DNA from: an uncultured Christensenella sp.
Lineage (GTDB): Bacteria > Bacillota > Clostridia > Christensenellales > Borkfalkiaceae
Length of the DNA: 64,000 bases
Assembly (NCBI GenBank): GCA_910579585.1
Contig: CAJTVA010000004.1
Span: 1-64,000 of the forward strand
Direction of reading: 5' to 3'
In this document: positions 25,708 through 36,100 of the stretch, piece after piece
How positions within the stretch are numbered: the first letter of the stretch is position 1
Layout of the letters: the number at the start of each line of letters is the position of its first letter
Notes under the pieces: model-generated
Seen by the model: the letters and a program-made list of their open reading frames with translations, nothing else
What the model was told of the DNA's origin: nothing
Database searches by the model: none
Position numbers and translations under genes: made by a program

Positions 25708-28700
25708 CTGATGCCTCTGTTTTTCCTACGAATTACGGTAGACAACGCAAACATTGCGCCAAGCGCCGTAAATGTGAGCAATACGGTACCCGTTATCGAG
25801 GTAGTACTTCCGCAACCGCCGCCGCAGCCGCCCTGTTCGCCGGGGTTCTCGCCCTCTTCGGACACGGTAATGCCGACGCGCACGGTTCTGCCCTCGTAAG
25901 TGAGGGTTATAACGTTGTCAAGTCTTGTTAAAGGTTCGTGCAAATCATAGGTAACTTTACTCATATCGGCGTATTCGGTCGAATAATCGTCGTAAATCAC
26001 TATGACCTGCAAGCCCGTAATATCGAAATATTCACCGACCCTGTAAACCGACTTAAAGTCGCCTGTATAGGAAAGTCTGGAAACGGAAACCGAAATTCCG
26101 TAAGCCTCTTTAATGGGGCGAAGCGCCGTCTCTATAGCGTTGAACTTTTCGATAAGCGAGTTATCTACGAAAGCAAGCTGGGTAGAATCGGAAGCGAATA
26201 CATTGTAATATTCGTGAGCCCTCTTCACGCTTTCCGAGAACGCTTCGACGTGCTCTTTGCTCACCTCGGGCAATTTCCAGCCCGAAATTTCCTGAGCGGT
26301 GCTGAACTCTGTTACAAGCGATATAAACGAATTTGTCGCTTCGCTCATAGCAATACCGGTCGTTACGCAGTTGCCGAAGAAATTCGAGAAAACATAATTG
26401 TCGTAACCCGTGCCGTTTTCGGGGCGGTAAATCGTCAGTGTCGTAGGAGTCAACGCTGTTGAATGCCCCGCGTAGAAAATGAAATCGCCTTCGAAGTTCG
26501 AGTAGTAATAACCTCTGTACGATGTGTCGCCGTCCATAATTTCGTCAATCAGTTCGGAATGCTCGGTTTCGAGTGCGGGCGCCGTTACGCCCTTGAACTC
26601 ATACACGGTAATGCCGCTCTGATAGAAAGCCGCTGCGCCGATAGTCTTTAATCCGTAGGGAAGAACTACTTTATTAACCCTGCCCGTTAGTCCTTGGAAC
26701 GCAGCACCGCCGATTTTGACGGTATCTTCGAGGACATTATATACCCTTTCTCCGTCAGTTGCAACAACCGACTTAGCCGAGGGGAACGCAACGAGAACGA
26801 CTTTGTTATCAGTGCCGTTTATAACGTCGCTGACATTTTTATAAAGAACGCCGTCGTCTACGAAAAAGACCTTGTTACCGCTTGCTACGGTAAAGCCCGT
26901 AAGCCTTGACGAAGAAGCAAACGCGCCCTCGCCAATCGATATAAGCGTTGCGGGAATTTCAACGGAAGTTTCCCTGCCGCCAGCAAACGCAAACGCGCCT
27001 ACAGTTTCCGCAACGGGCATATTTATGGAAGAATAAGCCTTCTTGCCGCTGTTGATAATGAACGCGCCCTCGCCGATATTCTTTGCCGCCGTAAGTTCGA
27101 GTGCGGCAAGCGATACGCAGTCCGCAAACGAATAATCGCCGATAACGACAAGCTTGTTAAGTCCGGTAACGGTTGCAAGCGCACCGCAACCTGCGAATGA
27201 AGCATTGCCCGTTTCGGTTGCGTTCTTAAGGTCGAACGAAGTCAACGCCGCGCAGTTATAGAACGCGTAATCACCGATTTTTTCAACCGCGCCACCTATC
27301 GAAACAGACTTTAAGTTCGCCCTGTCGGCTGCCCTGTTGGCCGCGAACGTGTAGTTACCCGTCGTGTTGGAATCAGCGCCGAACGTAACGGTTTCAAGTT
27401 TGGGCGTATTCCAGAACGTGTATTCGCCGAGTGCGGTAAAGCCGTCCGAATTGACAAGCGAAGGAAGCGTTACCGTCTGCAACGAGGTGCAACCTTCGAA
27501 CGTTCTGTCGCCGAGCTTTACGATATTTGCCGCAAGCGCGATTTCGTTAAGCGCCGTACAACCGCTGAATACGCGGTCGCCGAATTCCGCTTTGTTTGTA
27601 GGGTTAAAGTTGAACGTTTCCAATGCCGTATTTCCCGCAAAGGCGTAATCGCCCACGGATGTTACGGAATTAGGCAGGCTCAACGAAGTGAGTTTTGTAT
27701 TGTAGAATGCGTAAGCGGGAATAGAAGTTACATTCGCGCTTATAGTTACCGAGCCGAGCGAGCTGTTCGCAAACGCGCCCTCCCCTATATCCTTGACGGA
27801 CGAGGGAATCGTTACGCTTGTAACTCCGCTTGACGCAAATGCGTACGGCGCTATTTTTACTACCGTTGAGGGAACGGTATAACTACCCGTACCCGTAAAC
27901 AGCAACAGCGTTTTGTTATCCGAGCTCAAAATAGCGTTACTTGATACATTATAACCGTTAGTGCCGCTAAATGTCAAGCTCGTGCCGGAGAATGCGCCCG
28001 CGCCAATCGTTTCAAGCCCCTTAGGAACGGTAAAACTTGAAATCTTCGTGTTAGCAAACGCTCTTTCGCCGATACTTTTTACCGTGCAGGTTCCGAAATT
28101 AACCGAAGTCAGGTTCGAACACCCCGCGAAAGCGCTTGCACCGATTGTAAATACAAGGTTGCCCGCCGTGGTCGGGTCGATAAACTTAATGCTTTGTAAA
28201 CCGGTACAGTTTTCAAACGCGCCTGCGCCGACACTCGGTGTTTTGATTTCAATGCTCGTAAGTTTGTTGCAAGCTGAGTATTCCGTCTTGTGCGTAACCC
28301 ACGCATTAGTGGTAGAATCGTAAACCTCGTAATTATATACAAGGTCGGAGAACATTCCTGCGCCTATTACCGAATATCTGCCGGTTGTAATACTGCTTAG
28401 CTGTTCGCATCCGCTGAACACGTTTGAGCCTGCAGAATGCAACTCCGAGACGTCGATTGAAGTCAGCGATTTGCAGCCGATAAACGCTCTGTCGTGCATA
28501 GTGCCTATCGCCGTGGACTTTACAATATTTTTAAGGCTTTCGCAGTCCTTGAACGCTTCCCTTGCAACCGTAATTACTTTAATATTGCTTAAGTCGAGAA
28601 TTTCAAGCGAGGTACAGCCCTCAAACGCACCCCTATCGATAAGCGTCATTTCGGAAGTCGGAACGAAGTCGGATGCAGTAAAATCAACCTCTTTGTCGTC

Positions 28701-31700
28701 AACGAAGTATACGCCTTTCAGGTTAGTACAGCCGTAGAACGCCCTTTTGTCGATTGAAGTTACGGTTTTGGGAATTATAACTTTCGTTATCTTCTTGTTA
28801 TTTTTGAACGCTTCTTCCCCGATTGACATAATATTTTTGCCCTCGGGAATTACCACGACGCCCTCTTCTCCGTCAATAGTTTCACCGTCACCGTGATAAT
28901 GCGTCAACGACATATTGCTGATTGTGAACGGGTCGGCAACCGTAAAGATAAAGTTCTTCGTATACCTTATTCCGCCTGCAAGTATCGTTGCGGAAACGGT
29001 CGAAACACCCTTGTTTACCGTATGAACCAAGCCCTTGTCTGACACTGTAACGGCAGAGCCCGTCACCGACCAGGTAATCTGCACGTCGTCCATAGGATAA
29101 TACCACGGGTCGGGCACGATATTAAGCTGAATGTCTTCGCCTGCATTCACTGTAGCCGAACCCGATTTTGTAAGCGAGTCGTTGCTGGTTTTAATTACCC
29201 CGAAATCGAACGAAGGGTTGTTTAAAGGCAATACATTATCCGTAACGGTAACGTAGACGGTTTCGAAGAAGCCTTTACCGTTGCTTATGGTCACGTACCT
29301 CTCTCTTCCGTTCGTTGATTTTAGACCTACAACTTCTCCGTTCTTTACCGCTATAAATTCATTCTGGGTAGCCGTTCCGCCGACAGTCATAATGAAGTTG
29401 GAAATGTCTGCGCTTCCCTCGTATTCCAGGGTGTATTTATGCGCTTCGTTAATATCTATGGTAATGTGTCTTTCGCTGTCGGGAACCGTGAATTCATCGG
29501 GCAATACGCTTCTGTTAAGAGCGGTCGTAACATCGCTTACCGTGCCGTTAACAGCGCCGAGATAATAACTGGAATGGTTCATCGCATAGTCGTCAATCTG
29601 AACATAGAGATTGTTCTTATATTCGTCCCAAATGTCCGTGACCTCGATAGAAACCGTCGTTACGCCGTTTCTGTTCGCATTCCTTATAGGCGTAACATAC
29701 TCGGTAGCAAGGTTAAGGTTTACTTCGCCGTCCTTGTCGTCGCGGTAGCACAAAAGCACCGCCTGCGCGTAGTGATTATCGTAGACGTCAAGGTCGAGGT
29801 AAATTCTCTGTTTTTCCTTATTGCCGTCTTTATAGTTATAATATCTGAGCCTTGCGTCCTGCAATACGGGCGCTTCGTAGTCCACGTAGAAGTCGAACGA
29901 GAAAGTATTTTCGGGCTTGACTTCGGAATCGTTGTTAAATAAGAACTCGAAATCGAACCTGTATTTTCCGTTTGCGATAAGCCCGAGCTCATCGGCGGAA
30001 AGCCTAAGTTCAACATATGCGGGACGCGCCGATCCGCCGTTTGCGTACGCTTTACTGATTCTGGTGACGTTGCCCTCTTTTACAAGTTCACCCGTAACCT
30101 CGTCGTAAAGCTTGTAATTTACGCGCCGCGCGTTTCTCAAAAGTCCCGCGTACACGCATCTGAATTCGTAGGTCGTAAGATAATTGCCTATTCCTTCCTC
30201 GTTGTAGTACTCGTTAAACCTTGAAATCGAGTTGTGCTCCATCGTGGGGTAAATCTGCACATTCGAGGGGTCGGGGTCCTGCGTATACAGGTAAGAACCG
30301 ATAGGAATAACGAAATCGTCGTTCCAGTACGACGCGTAAGGCTGCGTAGCCCAAACGGTTTCGGAAATCTTGTCTTCTTCGTCAATAGAAGTGTCCTGCT
30401 GAATTTGTGCAAGCTCGTAAGCGTCCAAATCAAGCATAGGCGCCTGCTCCCAATCGCCGAAGAAGCCGATAAACGGAAGCGTCAGGTCGCACTGCAACTC
30501 GCCGTTCAGGTCTGCGTCCGAAACAAGCTTTACGAAGCCCTCAACGTACATACCGTTCTTGAAGTTGTCGTTTAAATATTGCTTTTCCTCAGCCGTAAGC
30601 CTTAAAGTAACCGTTAAGTTAACCGAGCCGCCTGCCGGAACCGTAACCTTAGAAACGGTATTACCGTCGATTGAGAACGTACCCTTATCGCTGAACATAT
30701 GCGCCTGCTCTGCAACCGCTATACCGTCGCTTGCTATAGTTTCGGTCATAAACAGCGCTTCGGGCGTAAACGTCAAAGATTTGTTATCAAAGTTGTTTAC
30801 GTGGAAGTTGAACGTGTAGACGCCGCTTTTTTCTTTGTCGTCGCCTAGTTCGATTTTAGGTCTGCCGTCCTTTTCCGTGTAATAATAGCTGTCGCCCTGT
30901 TGTGTGGAAATATATGCGCGCGTATCTATTATATTGTCAAGGTTAGCAAGCCCCGCGCCCTGCTTACGCGGCGAATATGCAAGCGCTTGCTCGTCGAAAG
31001 CCGTGGTTGCGGTGCTCATTATAAGCTGGTTAGTAAGCTGAATTATTTCGCTGGGTTTATAGTTCTGCGCGATAGAAAGATTTTTTACGTAATTTCTTAC
31101 AAGCGCCGTAAGACCCGCCATATTGGGGCAAGCCATCGAAGTACCGCTCTGAACTGCGTAGCCGCCGGGTACGGTGGAGTTAATTTCGCCGCCGTGCGCC
31201 GTAATTTCGGGCTTAAGCTTCAAATCGGGCGTAGGCCCCCAAGACGAGAACGAGCTCATAAAGGGACCGGCTTTAAGATTTCTGTTGATAGTTATAGTTC
31301 CAACATAGCCGGTTGCAAGCTCGACGAGTTTGTCGCCCGCGTCTTTTGTTATCGAAACGGCAGGGATAAAGTCGGATTCAGCCAAATCGCCGAGGGTCAT
31401 TCTGATAGTGCCGGGAACGTTGTTATAAACGATTACCGCAATCGCGCCGTTCCTCTTTGCAAGCTCGACTTTCTGCTGGAAAGTATTGCCGCCACGCTGA
31501 ATAAGCGCAATTCTGCCCCTGACAAGATTTCTTATATTTCCGTAATAATTGGTCGATTGACCCGTACCGACAACAACGTACTCGAAAGATTTTACGTCGT
31601 CGCTTTCGTCTTCAGGGTCGTCCTCACCGAGCATAAGCTTGATAAAGTCATACTGCACGGCGTTACCGTCACTAGAGTTTTCAAAGAAAACCGAATTACC

Positions 31701-33128
31701 TGCACTGTCGAGCATATATTCGGACTTTTGACCGTTTATACTCGCAACAGACATAGCCGCGAAATAAGTAGAAGGCGAACCGACGGTTGCCGAATCGGGG
31801 TTAGAAGCAAGGTTAGTGCCGTAAACCGAACCGAAACCAGCGGAATAGTCATTACTCGCCGCACAGATAAGGCTTATACCTGCCTCCTGTATACTGTTGA
31901 AAATTACGTCGAACAACTCGCCCTCATCATCGCCGTCGTCGGTCGTGGTAAAGCCCGCCGTCGTACCAAGCGACATATTAATTACGTCTACGCCGAGAGT
32001 TACGCAGTCCTCGAGCGCCGCCATAATGGCTTCACTCTCCGCACCGCCGAGCGAGGGGTCGTCAAGGTTATCCGTAAAAGTTTTGCAAATTACAAGCTGA
32101 GCGTCTGGAGCAACGCCGCGGAATTCTTCGTTCCTGTGCACCGTAACTTCGCCAATCTTGTAGTCATAGCCGACGTCCGCCGTCGTGTAGCCGCCGATAA
32201 TGCCCGCAACGTGCGTGCCGTGGTTGGAATACGAGGGATAAACGTCCGTATCGGAATCCGCATAGTCGAACGCATAAGGCACCTTTTCATTGATATAAAC
32301 GTCGTCGACGGACATTGTCGCGCCCTTTGCCGCCATCATTTTCAGTGCCGTAGTGCTCTGTATTCTGCTCTCTATATCGCTTTGGGAAAAGCGCGGGGTT
32401 TGGGGCATTGTCTGGAAAGCGTCGTGCGTGTAGTCAAGACCGGTATCGATAACCGCAACGACTGTGCCCGCACCCGTACCCCAGGAATATTCCGATGTAT
32501 CTTTGTACTTCAAAGAATTGTAAATACCGGTTTCGTAAACGAAAGACTCGTTCACAACGGCACCGTTTTCTATAGTAGCTTGCACCGTTTCGGGTACGAG
32601 GTGCGTCCTGCCGACAACAACCGACTTAACGCCCTCCATCTCCTTAATTTCCGAAACGTAAGAAGTATTGACTTCTATTGCAACAGCGTTAGTTATCGAA
32701 GAATAAGAATAATTCAGCGAATAATCGATTTTACGCGCTTTAAGTCTGTTTAAAAAGCTCTTCTGCTCCTCGTCGATTGCACGCAGAACCCTGAACCCAA
32801 CCGAAGATTCGGCAAATTCAGCGACCGTTTCGCCATTGCTCTTTGCGTCGGCAAGGCAGTCGTTTTCAAGGGTTACGATTACAGAGCGCGTTTCATAGCT
32901 CGCCTTAGGCGCCGCGAGAACCGACGAATTGAAGTTCTGCGCCGACAAAGAAGCAGAGTCGAAATCGCGCGTGACTTCCGTAAACGGCAAACTATCGCTT
33001 GCCGTACCTCCGGCAAAATTTTTAACGTCGAAATTAGCAAGCAGAGTGCCCGCCGAAAGTGTTGCGCAAAGCGTAACCGACAGACAGGCAAGCGCCGAAT
33101 TTTTAATCTTTCTTCTCGATATGCTCAT
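25704..33128 (-). CDS. Giant secreted subtilisin (S8) protease with PA and BspA-type LRR domains
   Basis: 2474 aa. Signal peptide (about 1-32), inhibitor-like propeptide (about 75-180), then an S8 catalytic domain with Asp228 (AVIDTGLD), His303 (NHGTHVAG), oxyanion Asn426 and Ser664 (SGTSMACP). A PA domain (about 515-615) is inserted before the Ser, as in lactocepin/C5a-peptidase types. Beta-rich Fn3/Ig-like domains follow (about 760-1400). About 1406-2234 is a long array of BspA-type LRR_5 repeats (IGEEAFKNNKKIT, IGERAFANT and many more). A Big_3-like domain (about 2345-2425) and a C-terminal Gly/Cys motif, helix and basic tail end the chain; there is no LPXTG. All catalytic residues are intact. 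RBS AGAGG. Degrades extracellular protein, probably feeding the Opp system. Confidence 0.94.
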   Translation of the reverse strand: MSISRRKIKNSALACLSVTLCATLSAGTLLANFDVKNFAGGTASDSLPFTEVTRDFDSASLSAQNFNSSVLAAPKASYETRSVIVTLENDCLADAKSNGETVAEFAESSVGFRVLRAIDEEQKSFLNRLKARKIDYSLNYSYSSITNAVAIEVNTSYVSEIKEMEGVKSVVVGRTHLVPETVQATIENGAVVNESFVYETGIYNSLKYKDTSEYSWGTGAGTVVAVIDTGLDYTHDAFQTMPQTPRFSQSDIESRIQSTTALKMMAAKGATMSVDDVYINEKVPYAFDYADSDTDVYPSYSNHGTHVAGIIGGYTTADVGYDYKIGEVTVHRNEEFRGVAPDAQLVICKTFTDNLDDPSLGGAESEAIMAALEDCVTLGVDVINMSLGTTAGFTTTDDGDDEGELFDVIFNSIQEAGISLICAASNDYSAGFGSVYGTNLASNPDSATVGSPSTYFAAMSVASINGQKSEYMLDSAGNSVFFENSSDGNAVQYDFIKLMLGEDDPEDESDDVKSFEYVVVGTGQSTNYYGNIRNLVRGRIALIQRGGNTFQQKVELAKRNGAIAVIVYNNVPGTIRMTLGDLAESDFIPAVSITKDAGDKLVELATGYVGTITINRNLKAGPFMSSFSSWGPTPDLKLKPEITAHGGEINSTVPGGYAVQSGTSMACPNMAGLTALVRNYVKNLSIAQNYKPSEIIQLTNQLIMSTATTAFDEQALAYSPRKQGAGLANLDNIIDTRAYISTQQGDSYYYTEKDGRPKIELGDDKEKSGVYTFNFHVNNFDNKSLTFTPEALFMTETIASDGIAVAEQAHMFSDKGTFSIDGNTVSKVTVPAGGSVNLTVTLRLTAEEKQYLNDNFKNGMYVEGFVKLVSDADLNGELQCDLTLPFIGFFGDWEQAPMLDLDAYELAQIQQDTSIDEEDKISETVWATQPYASYWNDDFVIPIGSYLYTQDPDPSNVQIYPTMEHNSISRFNEYYNEEGIGNYLTTYEFRCVYAGLLRNARRVNYKLYDEVTGELVKEGNVTRISKAYANGGSARPAYVELRLSADELGLIANGKYRFDFEFLFNNDSEVKPENTFSFDFYVDYEAPVLQDARLRYYNYKDGNKEKQRIYLDLDVYDNHYAQAVLLCYRDDKDGEVNLNLATEYVTPIRNANRNGVTTVSIEVTDIWDEYKNNLYVQIDDYAMNHSSYYLGAVNGTVSDVTTALNRSVLPDEFTVPDSERHITIDINEAHKYTLEYEGSADISNFIMTVGGTATQNEFIAVKNGEVVGLKSTNGRERYVTISNGKGFFETVYVTVTDNVLPLNNPSFDFGVIKTSNDSLTKSGSATVNAGEDIQLNIVPDPWYYPMDDVQITWSVTGSAVTVSDKGLVHTVNKGVSTVSATILAGGIRYTKNFIFTVADPFTISNMSLTHYHGDGETIDGEEGVVVIPEGKNIMSIGEEAFKNNKKITKVIIPKTVTSIDKRAFYGCTNLKGVYFVDDKEVDFTASDFVPTSEMTLIDRGAFEGCTSLEILDLSNIKVITVAREAFKDCESLKNIVKSTAIGTMHDRAFIGCKSLTSIDVSELHSAGSNVFSGCEQLSSITTGRYSVIGAGMFSDLVYNYEVYDSTTNAWVTHKTEYSACNKLTSIEIKTPSVGAGAFENCTGLQSIKFIDPTTAGNLVFTIGASAFAGCSNLTSVNFGTCTVKSIGERAFANTKISSFTVPKGLETIGAGAFSGTSLTFSGTNGYNVSSNAILSSDNKTLLLFTGTGSYTVPSTVVKIAPYAFASSGVTSVTIPSSVKDIGEGAFANSSLGSVTISANVTSIPAYAFYNTKLTSLSLPNSVTSVGDYAFAGNTALETFNFNPTNKAEFGDRVFSGCTALNEIALAANIVKLGDRTFEGCTSLQTVTLPSLVNSDGFTALGEYTFWNTPKLETVTFGADSNTTGNYTFAANRAADRANLKSVSIGGAVEKIGDYAFYNCAALTSFDLKNATETGNASFAGCGALATVTGLNKLVVIGDYSFADCVSLAALELTAAKNIGEGAFIINSGKKAYSSINMPVAETVGAFAFAGGRETSVEIPATLISIGEGAFASSSRLTGFTVASGNKVFFVDDGVLYKNVSDVINGTDNKVVLVAFPSAKSVVATDGERVYNVLEDTVKIGGAAFQGLTGRVNKVVLPYGLKTIGAAAFYQSGITVYEFKGVTAPALETEHSELIDEIMDGDTSYRGYYYSNFEGDFIFYAGHSTALTPTTLTIYRPENGTGYDNYVFSNFFGNCVTTGIAMSEATNSFISLVTEFSTAQEISGWKLPEVSKEHVEAFSESVKRAHEYYNVFASDSTQLAFVDNSLIEKFNAIETALRPIKEAYGISVSVSRLSYTGDFKSVYRVGEYFDITGLQVIVIYDDYSTEYADMSKVTYDLHEPLTRLDNVITLTYEGRTVRVGITVSEEGENPGEQGGCGGGCGSTTSITGTVLLTFTALGAMFALSTVIRRKNRGIR

Positions 33129-33175
33129 TTTAAATCCTCTGAAAATTGTTAAAATGCAATACTTTAATATTCGCT

Positions 33176-36100
33176 TTAAGCTACGGTTACCGTATGGTTA
33201 ACGTGGTCTACTACCACAACCGTTTCGGTGCCGTCAACTTCTATAACAACCGTAGTTGTGTTGCCGTCAACTTCCCTCAAAAGGTACGTTCCCTCTTCTC
33301 CGCCGACGGTAATCGTACCGTCGAAATTGAAGCCGTATTCGGTGCCGTCAGCATCAGTCGCCGTGAAAATGGCACCGCTAAGAACGTCGGTTTCTTCAAG
33401 CAACAACCTGTCGAACCTGTTACCGCCCGATTTAAGGAAGATATTCTCCCCGCTCACATCCTCGTACAAATGACTGACAGTATAAGCAGTGGTTTCGTCG
33501 TTATAAAGCCACATATAAAGCGTTCCGAACCTGCGGGTATACAAATACGTCTGACTGCGATAGAAAGCAACGCCCGTCGTATACATACTGTCGGCAAGCC
33601 CGTCGAAGCTGAGCGCGTTTCCGTCCACCGTGTTCGCCCAACTACCGAAAACGTCGTCGACAGGCGCCGCATAAGAATAGTCGCCGCTGACAAGATAAGG
33701 ATAGCTTGAAACCGCAAGATTTCCGTCGTTTAAAAGCAACAGATATATGTGGAAAGAGTTTTCGCTTTGGAAAATATCAGTATGATAGATTTCAATATAG
33801 TTGTATTCAGGGTAATAATCGAAAGTAACTCCGGTAACGCCGTTGAACATACCCGTAGCCTGATACGTAAGGTCGAACCTGCCGATATAGAACGAGTTGT
33901 TAATAGAACTGATAGCCCAGGTCTTATCTGCAAACGTCAGATACAAGTCAAGGGAAACATCGTCTTTTCCGTCCATACTTAATACGAATTTCGAGCCCGA
34001 AATACTTATAGAGCCGATTGCGGTACTAAGCGAAGTATCTTCTTTACCGTAAACGTTAATACGTATGTCGCCCACTTCTTCGTCGTAGAACACTGCGCCG
34101 CTAACGATTTTATAACGGTACTCTTTCGTTTCGCCCGCAACAGGCGTAACGGTAAGTACGCCGCCGCCCGTAAGTTTTCCGCCGCCGTTAAATTCGTAAA
34201 CGGTATTGTCAGCGTCTATTAAAGGCAACGAATACATTTCATCTTTGCGGAAAAGGCTTGCGGTTGCGCCATTACCTGAAACGGTAACCGTCCCATCGTC
34301 GTTAACTGTCAAAGTATAAGTAACGCCGTTATATTCGAACTTGCCTTCAAGCCCGCTCTCGACGGTGCATTCGTAAGGCACTCTTTCGCCGTTAATCTCG
34401 ATATATCCGCCGTTTTCGCCGTTATTTTCCGACTTGTAAATTCCGAGTCCGTTGAAGTTTACAAGAGTGAATGCAACATTACCGATAGTGTCTTCGCCTA
34501 TCCATTCACCGCTATAATCGTCGATAAGATAAAGCGTGTACTCCCTCATACCGTCGCCGTCGTAAGCCATCAAGGTTATAACGTTGCTAGCGGGGTCGTA
34601 AGTGAAATAACCGAACAAGGAATATCCGCCGATTACCGTGTAAGTGTATTCTGTTTCGGTAATGTGGTCGAAAAAGCCGTCTTTAACGTAAGCCAAGCTG
34701 TCGTACAACGTGCCGTCGATAGACGCAACCGCATCGCCGCCAAGCCCCGTTCCGAAGCCGTTGAGCCTCAGATATATCCCTGTTTCGGGGGAGAACCAAA
34801 GCCCGAAGAAGCTGTTTTCAAGCGAGTAAAGCTTACCGCCAATCGACAACAGCCCCGAAGCGTCGATAGTTGCCTGCGTCGACAAGTCGCCAGACAGCGT
34901 CGCAACGCCGTTCGTTACGGTATATTTGCCGCTTTTTACGGTATTTTTCCATTTATACGACCAATTACCGTCGGCGTTAAACGTATAAGTTTCGTTCAGC
35001 GTTGCCGAGCGTTCCCAAGTCCCCACAAAGTCGTTTACCGCAGGTTTAACAGTAGGCGCCGTGAAAGTTAACGGACTGTCTTCGGTGAAGTAATTGCCGT
35101 CGTAAAGGGAAATGCTTCCGTTTGAGAAAGTGCCGATAAACGTGTAAGGTTCAAAATTCGAAGCGGGCTGCGAAACTCCGTTTTCCACCGCCACTACGGG
35201 TGAAAGCCTTGCAAACAGCCCGTCGTTGAGGATAAGTTTTTCCCCGTCGTAAGTATAGCTAGCCCCGCCGAAATTTCTCACGTCGATATAGCTGTAAGTG
35301 CCGTCATCGTTCATAACAAGTTCAACCGTTCTGCCGTTCGACGTAGTAAATTCGTAAGTGCCCGAAACTTCAGAATAATCTGCAAAGCCGACGTAAAGGG
35401 TAATTTCTCTTGTAAGAATGTAACCGTAAGGCACTTTATTAGTGCAAGCCGAATCAAAGAAATAACCGTAAGAAAGGTTGGCTTTATCGCTTAAATCAAC
35501 TGCCGAAACATACTCGTCGAACTTATCGCCAAGATAGAAACTGAAAGGCAAGTATTCGTCGTTTTTTATTTCGAAATTGACCGCCTTGGTCGTATCCCCG
35601 TCAACCCTGCGGCTACCGAAATTCAAAGTAACCGCAAACCTGTTATCTATATTTTCGAGATTTAAAACGGGTAAAGCGCCGTTCGCGATTATCCAATCGC
35701 ATTCGTTCCAGTGTAATGAATTTTTAACAAAATCCGCATTCGTGCCGTTTGCAGAATTGCCGAAGTAACAGTTTTCTATCGTCACTCCATTTGCGAGTGC
35801 CGTCGAGGGAACGGAGAAACCGACTATATCGCCCGTTGCCGACCCTGCGTTGGTTGAATCGGCATACGTCGAAGCTTTGGAAAAGCTGTCGGTAATTACA
35901 GAACCTTTTCCCGCATACCCCGCTATACCGCCCGCATAAGCGAACAAGTTGTTATCCGTCATTTGGGTAAGGAAAGAAACAGTCGCAGACACGTAACTTG
36001 TGGAATAGCAGTTCGCCACAGACGAATAATCGTCGAGCCAACCGACGATACCGCCCGAACGCATCGCACCTGTAACATCGCCTTCCGCATAGCTGTTAAG

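Noticed and set aside
30900..32753. 617-codon open frame on the plus strand inside the S8 protease gene
   Set aside because: It is fully antisense to a protein with intact catalytic motifs. No RBS and no recognisable domain. Codon composition of the minus strand explains the lack of stops.
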